Shown here piece after piece: positions 56,889 to 64,000 of a stretch of DNA of 64,000 nucleotides. Below the pieces are notes generated by a model. The model saw only the letters and a list, made by a program, of their open reading frames with translations. It was not told where the DNA came from and searched no databases. Position 1 is the first letter of the stretch, and each line of letters starts with the position of its first letter. The stretch is from Rhizomucor pusillus (taxonomy: Eukaryota; Mucoromycota; Mucoromycetes; Mucorales; Lichtheimiaceae). The position numbers and the translations under genes were made by a program. The DNA is taken from the NCBI GenBank assembly GCA_900175165.2, contig FWWN02000671.1:125198-189197 (forward strand), given 5' to 3'.

Positions 56889-59800
56889 ATGGAACATTTG
56901 CCCAAGAAGCCCAAACGTTCAGAGAGCACCAGACGGCGTCCTTCTACTCCCCAAACAGACACTCTTGCTGATTCGATCAACACACAGAGCGACGAAACCG
57001 AGCGATACAACTTAAGGAACAGAAAAATTCCACTTGTGTCCTCATCCAAAGCTTCTGAATCATCTTTGCAGCGACAATCAGTAACCCCAGGGAGTAGTAG
57101 CAGCACCACCAGTCGCCCCAGTGGAAGGTGAATATTTTTCATACCATTCCTCAACATTGTTGCCAATTTTCCCATTAAATATCTTTTACATAAAATCTTT
57201 CTTTAGATCTTCTCAAAAGCGCAAACAAACAGAACAGGCAACTTCTTCCAAACGCATCAGGTTTACAAAGCGTCAATCCTCTAGACTCGCCAAAAAGCTG
57301 ATGGGTAAAGACGATAAGGCTGAAACTGCCAAGACCAAACGCAGCACTGCACGTACCGTTTCAAACAAGTCGTCAGAGGAGGATCTGGAATCCGAATCCA
57401 AATCAAAAGCGAATTCCCAGCGTCAAACTAGACGCGCCGAGGAGTCGGAAGACCAAGATGGCAATGCTAAAAAGAAAGGAAAGGCTAAAGCTAGCAAGCC
57501 GGATTCGAGTTCTTCCAAAAAATCATCATCAAAGCAAAAGTAAGTTTTACAATGCAACACCCGTCCCGATCATTTTCACTTAGAACTTTCCGAATCAGGG
57601 AAACGAAACGAAAACAAATCCAACAACGAAAGCCAAAGAAGCAAGCTGACCCTGAAGAGCTCATGGACTACAATCCTGATTCCGATGTTGAGCCTTCGCC
57701 CGTTTCTTACTTTGACTTCTTTGGAAATAACGATGAAGAATTAGAAGAGGACGAAGAAAACGAGGGACGAGATCACGTAGACTACGACGACGCAGCTTCA
57801 GAAAACGAAGAGGAATCTTGGGACCGTGAACGTTACGACGAAGAAGAACACTACGACGAGGATGACCATGAAGATATGGACGACGACGAAGGGGAAGAAG
57901 AACTCGCCCGAGTGCGTCGCAGCCTCGGTCTGCATCTTCAGGGGTCCTTTGGCGGTCTCATGTCTGATATGACTGGACGTCTGCGATCCATTCTAACGAG
58001 TTTAAAGAACGATGAGCCGACTATGCAACTCGTTGCACTTCAAGAGCTTGCCGAGATCCTATCTGTCAGCAGCGAAGACAACTTGGCGGGATACTTTGCA
58101 AGTGATAGCTTCGTCAAAGAACTTGTGCGTATCATGAAAGGACCTAATGACCTCGGCGCTGGCGGAATGGACATGAGCGACGATATGATGCTCGCGTTGG
58201 CGATGAGTGAAGGTCTCGGAGGTGGCAATCCAGAGTTGACCTTGCTGGCATGTCGTTGTATTTCAAACCTTCTTGATGCAATGCCGACGGCGGTCACAAG
58301 TTTGGTTTATCACGGTGCCATCGGTGTCTTGTGTCAAAAACTCAAGTCCATTGAATACATCGATTTGGCGGAGCAAGCACTCAGCGTAAGCACAGCAAAT
58401 ACCTCGTTTTATTTATACAATGCTATTGACATTCAACGTAGGCTTTGGAAAAAATTGCCAGCCATTTGCCGCGAGCTGTCGTGCACGAAGGTGGTCTCAG
58501 TGCAACGCTCATGTATTTCGATTTCTTCAGCATCCATTCTCAAAGAACTGCCTTGCGCACTGCAGCAAACTGTATGCGTGGAGTAGATTTGGATTCATAT
58601 TCCCAAGTCCAAGAGATTCTGCCCACGATCCTCAACACTGTCACATACCCTGATCGAACCGTCGTCGAATTGACTTGCCTTTGCTGGGTTCGATTGGCAG
58701 AAAGCTATCGTAGCAGCCGCGAGCATTTGGAAAAAGCTGTTTCTGTCGAATTGCTCAAGAAAACGATGGAACTCATACCCCTTCCGGGCAACGTCAATTC
58801 TGTGCGACCTGGTACTTTTGCTGATATCCTACGTCTGCATCGCATTGCTGCAAAGAGCTCACCAAAACTGGGCTTTGAACTCTACAAGCTGAAAATAATC
58901 GATACATTGTACCAAGTCTTGACTGGCACTACAACAGGCTCGTCCGATACAGCTGTCACCGACGTCTCAATCGACAGTAAATGGAGGGATTCAATCCATG
59001 CTATCATGAGGATCTTCGTGGATGTGCTACCTCCTATACCTAAAGGTGCGTAGATGTGCTATTCTTTTACACATACATATATGACATCTTTGCTTACGTT
59101 ATATATTAGATGGCTTGTTCAGCAGCAAACGGTTCAAAGAAGACGAACCTGTGTCGACTCGTACACGTTCTTCGAAAGCGGCTGAAATCGTAAAAGACAA
59201 TACTCCCGAGGCAAACGAGTCTGATCCCAGAATTGATCACTTCGCCGAAAACGCCGATCAACTGGAACATATTGGACGTACACTTATACCGCTTCTGTTG
59301 GAAATATACACATCTACAGTCAATATCCGAGTGAGACAACTCGCCACTCATATATTGGTCAAAATTATCCATTTCTCGAATCCAGAGACTTTGCAGCATG
59401 TTTTGAAGGAAATACCACTTTCAACATTTTTGGCTGGAGTTCTCGCCCAACAAGAACATGCATCACTGGTTATTGATGCCTTGTATCAAGCCGAAATGCT
59501 CATACAAAAGATACCAGAAGTCTATCTATTCCTATTCGAAAGAGAAGGCGTCCTGCATGAAATCGAATCCATTGCAAATGCATCGTTGACCGAGGAAAAC
59601 CAGAACGATGATTCCAAAGATCAGCGGCAATCCAGCAACGACAATAACAACGACCGTTCCGATACGAGTGCCACGTCGGCTCTGTTACGGGCAATGCGGG
59701 AAGCACGCCGCCTGGAGGAAAGCAGCGATGATGATGGCAGTAGCAGAAAGACGGAAGAGAGCAGCAATGAACGCTCGACGAATCGACAGCAGGACGACAA

Positions 59801-62800
59801 GGCTGACGACGACGATAAATCCTTGTCTGCCACGATGGCTGCTCGACGACGTGTCCTGGACCGTGCTGAACTTCACAAATTGCTGAGACATCGATTAGGT
59901 GGAGCAAGCCCTCAAGCGTCTCCAGATCAGCAGGAAAAGGGTCTTGGTCGTGGTTCCACGCGACGGTACATTATCCAGCTTGCGCAAAACTTTGTTCGAG
60001 AGTATCGCTCAATGGGTATGGAAGAAGACTTTAAGAAATCGGGCAATGCATTGGATGAGATCCGCAAGATTAGTAAAAAGCTCGCAGAGGCAGCTGGAAA
60101 GGATTCTGTCGCCGAATCGGCCTTGAACGAACTCAAGACTTACATGCAAGAATCCATTATGGGTATCAGTAGCTTTGAACTCATGAATTCCGGCTTGATG
60201 GATGCTCTTTTGCAATATCTGACGAACGAGTCTGGAGATACCTATGTTAGCTCCGTTGATCAGAGACGTGCAGTATTCCGAAAGTTGTTCTTCCAGCAAA
60301 TGGATCAAGGCAAAGGAATTAGCCCTATACGGACGCTGGTCTTGCGCCTACAGGAGCTACTTAACCGCTTTGAGCCCTTCGATGTTGTGACGCCTTTGGA
60401 ATCGTCAGCATTGGGAGAGAATTTCCGCAATCCAACAAGCATGCTTGCCAAGCAACTTCGGCTACGTCTGACAGGTCAAGGACCTGATATACCTATAGAA
60501 TACCAGCATCTGATGGTATCAACTCACGCCGTTGCGACGTTCAAAGTACTTGAAGAATATTTGCTGACACGAATTGGTAATACTTCATGTGCACCTCCTA
60601 TGTCTAAATCTGGTCGATCTGGAGAAACAGAAGATACTGATAACGATGAAGCCAAGGATACAGCTGCCGATGACGAAGCAGACAATATGGATCTTGAAGA
60701 TACTGAGGATGAGGAGCACGAGATGCTTGAAGACAGCGACGGACAAGTTCCAGAGGAGGACGAGGAAGAAATGTCTTCTCAGAGTGCTACCCGACGTAGT
60801 CGCAACAAGAAAGAAACTAAGAAACAAAAGAAGTCTTACGCCTCAGCGTTGCGCGGCCGGTCTGGAAAATGGCGCATCAAATTCTATCTTAAGGATACCT
60901 TAGTATCCAATGATACAACGGTGTACGGCGCAGTACATCAGTACGAGATGCAAACGAATCGATCTTCGTCGTCCATCCGCAACATTTGGGTCATGTCTTA
61001 CCCTGTCCGTTACGAGAAAGTATGGGAACCTACTGACGAGTCGCAAGATTCTCAAGAGGCACCTTCTTCATCTGAGAGTACAAAGCAGCTGGCGAATATC
61101 GACAGACCTGCTGAATTGCCAGAAGACTCGGTGTGCTCCCGTGTACTCCAATTACTCGCCGTTTTAGCAGATATATCACAGACATGGATCAACAAGGGAG
61201 AAGGAGCATTGCTATCACAGGACTTTGTTAATCGCAAGCTCACCGCGAAAATGAACCGCCAGTTGGAAGAGCCTCTTATCGTGGCAAGTTCATGCTTGCC
61301 TAATTGGACTTACTGGTTGATGCTCAAGGCGCCTTTCCTGTTCCCATTCGAAACACGTTACTTGTTTATACAGAGTACATCGTTTGGATATTCCCGGCTT
61401 ATTGCTAGATGGCAAAGTCTACAGATGCGCAACAATGGCCAGCGTGATGAAAGTCAGCAACAGCAACAGCAGCCTGTGCTAGGTCGAATGGAACGGCAAA
61501 AAGTTAGAATCATGCGTGCACAAATGCTAGAATCGGCCATCAAGATCCTGGATTTATTCGGTAGCTCGCAATCTGTTTTGGAAATCGAATATTCGGGCGA
61601 AGAAGGTACCGGTCTCGGTCCTACGCTCGAGTTTTACGCTGCCACATCCAAAGAGTTCTGCAAAAAATCGATCAACATGTGGAGGGATGAATCAAGCGAA
61701 GGAGAATACGTATCGACATTGCAGGGATTGTTCCCAAAGCCGCTGACAGGCAGTCAAAAAGCACAGAAGAAAGTAATCAATCTCTTCAAGACTTTGGGCC
61801 AGTTTATGGCAAAAGCTATGCTTGATTTCCGAATCATCGATATTCCTTTCAACCCTGCATTCTTCAAAGTTGCTTTGGGACGAGAGCCTCCCAGCGACGA
61901 GCTGATCATGGCAAGTTGATTTGTATGTTTATAAATTCAAACTTGGATGGCTTACATCTGTAACTTTTTAAGGATATCGATCCCGTTCTTGGCAAATCAA
62001 TCCAGAAATTGCGCGCGTACATCGAGAAGAAACAAGCGATCAATGCAGACAAGAATTTGGTAGGCATATGCACTGAGGATGGTAGCGTATCAAACATTTA
62101 CTTATGATTGTCTTTAGACACCAGAGGCTCGACTAGAGGCATTGTCAGAAATCCGTGTGAACGATGCTTCAATCGAGGATCTATGTCTCGATTTCACATT
62201 ACCAGGCGAGCCAGATATCGTGTTAAAGAAGGGCGGAGATGATATCCCTGTTACCATCCACAACGTTGAAGAGTACATTGAACTGTTGGAGGACATGATT
62301 GCTGGTTCTGGCATTGCAAAGCAGATGGATGCCTTCCGCAGTGGTTTCAATGCTTTGTTTGCCATCGACGACCTAAAGCTTCTCACATACCAAGAACTAG
62401 TGTCATTGTTTGGAGTTGCTAACGAGGACTGGAGCTATGCCAGTAAGTGTGAATATACCCTATCAGCAATACCTTCAATAACTCACTCGATAAATTTTAC
62501 AGCGCTCGCCGATGCTATCAAAGCGGATCATGGTTTCACGATGGAGAGTGCCTCGATCAAAAACTTGCTCAGTATTTTGTCCGAAATGTCGGAAGAAGAG
62601 AGACGGGAATTCCTTCAATTTACGACGGGAAGTCCTCGCTTACCGATAGGAGGATGGAAGGCCATGCGCCCTGTATTCACGGTTGTCTGCAAAACGTCCG
62701 AGCCGCCTTTGCAACCTGATGACTATCTGCCTTCTGTCATGACCTGTGCAAACTACTTGAAGATGCCGGATTATTCTTCCAAGGAGGTCATGCTACAACG

Positions 62801-62849
62801 CCTTTTGACATCTATGAAAGAAGGAAAGAACAGTTTCTTACTTTCATAA
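56889..62849 (+). CDS. UFD4: HECT E3 ubiquitin ligase UFD4/TRIP12 type
   Basis: Ligase of the ubiquitin-fusion degradation pathway. The first exons encode basic, Ser-rich disordered sequence (MEHLPKKPKRSESTRR), then a very acidic run and the armadillo-type helical domain beginning about RVRRSLGLHLQGSFGGL. Further helical repeats fill 57.9-61 kb, with a low-complexity insert (59600-59830) and a second acidic one (60640-60790). A central module continues as KWRIKFYLKDTLVSNDTTVY. The HECT domain starts near LEIEYSGEEGTGLGPTLEF. Its catalytic Cys is in LPSVMTCANYLKMPDYSS (TGT at 62745-62747), the TRIP12/UFD4 signature. About nine introns; protein about 1,800 residues. The stop follows ten or so residues after KNSFLLS, the usual end. 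Confidence 0.92.
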
Positions 62850-63646
62850 GACAATCCACCTTACCCTGCACTCGAAATCTTTCCCGCAAATGTTTCCCCT
62901 CGCCCTTCCCCCTATGTCTCCCGTTGTCTCTTTTTACCCTCCCTCGTTTATAGTCTTCTTTTTTTCTTCTCTCACACACACTCACACGCACACGTTTACC
63001 AATAAAGATAAGCTTCTGAATTGTTTATACAAGTTTTGATGTAGTCAACGTTTCTTGACGCAATATACTCTCTGTGCAGGTCAATCTCCCATCGCCAAAC
63101 ACAGTTTAAAGTTCGCGTTAAAGTGTACTATTTTCAACATAGCAGTTAACATGGATCACTTTGAATGTATGCGTTGGCAGATCAGGGGGATGCTCGGATC
63201 GAGTTTCCTTACAGGGAATATGGAGGAGTTGAGTGATATTCACGCAACATGGTGGTACGGATATAGCAAAAAAGAGAAAAAAAAACAGGCAAATCCTGGT
63301 AATAAAGGAACGTTATCGTAAGACTTATGCGTATATCATGTAGCAGGGAAGTTAATTGGCATACTCATGTTAGCGAGCAAGTCTGCACAGGACTTGTCGA
63401 ACTACATAAGAAGAAATTACGGGCAACTCTGCTACATCTAACCTCTCTAATCCAATTGTTCAGGGTATGATTGAGGGCATCAAGGGCATTAAAAGGATAG
63501 TAATATCGGTCCTGAGTACACATTCAAATATCCTCTTCCGTGTGTGGCAACAGAAGGAAATGGTTTACGACAGCAGGTGGCAACAACACCGGACTTGACA
63601 TAATTGCAATGTTCAACCACGGCACCCCGTTTCGATCACCCTCGCG
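62850..63646. other. Intergenic, no gene seen
   Basis: About 800 bp downstream of the HECT ligase, starting with a pyrimidine-rich 3' UTR and a CA-rich run near 62970-62995. Open frames are not gene-like. Confidence 0.5.
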
Positions 63647-63919
63647 ATGTCTGCAGCGCCATCAAGGTCATCGTTTAGGAAGTTTTGGAATAGAGAGAGA
63701 GGGAGAGGAGGAATCGGTAAATCTGTAAATGTATTTACAAGCATCATATTACTTTTTTCTTTTATTCTTCTTCCTGTCTTTTTTATTTCTTTGAGTGCTA
63801 GGATATCCTTCGGGAAAGGTTACAAAATTACGGAGTTTCGAGACCTGACAGGAGTGTATTCAAAAGTGGTGTACATATACACAAGAGGGCTCCGGATTTG
63901 GCAGTGTTATAGGGGATAA
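63647..63919 (+). CDS. Possible small membrane protein, doubtful
   Basis: An unspliced reading gives 90 residues starting MSAAPSRSSFRKFWNRERGR with a hydrophobic helix (FTSIILLFSFILLPVFFISL). A GTAAAT donor and TGCTAG acceptor flank that same helix, and splicing would give a 39-residue peptide instead, so the helix may be intron sequence. It could be the start of a gene whose main part lies beyond the window. Confidence 0.25.
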   Translation: MSAAPSRSSFRKFWNRERGRGGIGKSVNVFTSIILLFSFILLPVFFISLSARISFGKGYKITEFRDLTGVYSKVVYIYTRGLRIWQCYRG

Positions 63920-64000
63920 ATAGTGTTAAGCTTTCCAAAAGGAGCTTAGAACGACTCTTTCTCCAGATGCGATTTAGTTTAACTGGTAAATTTCACGCTT

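Noticed and set aside
1..64000. CRISPR arrays, rRNA genes, prophage or plasmid features
   Set aside because: No regular spaced repeats or rRNA sequence seen; the DNA is eukaryotic nuclear in style.

Overview
The window is intron-rich eukaryotic nuclear DNA from a fungus. Introns are short (mostly 50-80 nt, GT-AG), intergenic gaps are small, and genes lie on both strands. The presence of complex I proteins (an NDUFB2-like subunit and an NDUFAF8-like assembly factor) argues against Saccharomyces- or Schizosaccharomyces-type yeasts. A Plavaka-type transposon relic, a Fanzor-type TnpB homologue with many introns, and the general gene style suggest an early-diverging filamentous fungus, most likely Mucoromycota. 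That placement is inference; no rRNA or other marker is present. I see no rRNA, complete tRNA or CRISPR array.

Layout. 0-8.7 kb: a wax ester synthase/DGAT-like acyltransferase cut by the left edge, the large TFIIIC subunit TFC3, and a divergent complex I subunit. 9.3-10.6 kb: a decayed Plavaka transposase, then a gene-poor stretch. 11.8-26.4 kb: an orphan membrane protein, SNF5, a Myb/SANT-like protein, a short-chain dehydrogenase that shares a 76-bp divergent promoter with a mitochondrial m-AAA protease, a pyrimidine 5'-nucleotidase, a single-pass membrane protein with a PPPY tail, and a CaMKK/SNF1-activating-type kinase.

26.4-35.2 kb is the mobile-element-rich accessory part. It holds a 13-exon Fanzor gene (RuvC-like, TnpB-related, putative RNA-guided nuclease) that reads through almost intact, homoserine O-acetyltransferase, a Tc1/mariner relic, and a fragment of a second, different Fanzor-like gene. 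I reconstructed the first Fanzor by following splice phase. Twelve of thirteen exons join in frame, and one apparent 1-nt deletion near 29.2 kb breaks exon 7.

35.2-62.9 kb returns to housekeeping genes: an RFX transcription factor, GINS subunit PSF3, a Myb plus C2H2 zinc-finger protein, cullin-3, an NDUFAF8-like protein, a two-RRM protein, an unknown protein, an eIF4E-family protein with a roughly 400-residue disordered N-terminal extension, two small unknown proteins, a mitochondrial carrier, Rab GDI, and the HECT ubiquitin ligase UFD4/TRIP12. The genes do not form one pathway, but nuclear transcription, chromatin and replication (TFC3, SNF5, RFX, PSF3) and ubiquitin or proteolysis functions (CUL3, UFD4, m-AAA) are well represented. 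The last 1.1 kb is mostly non-coding.
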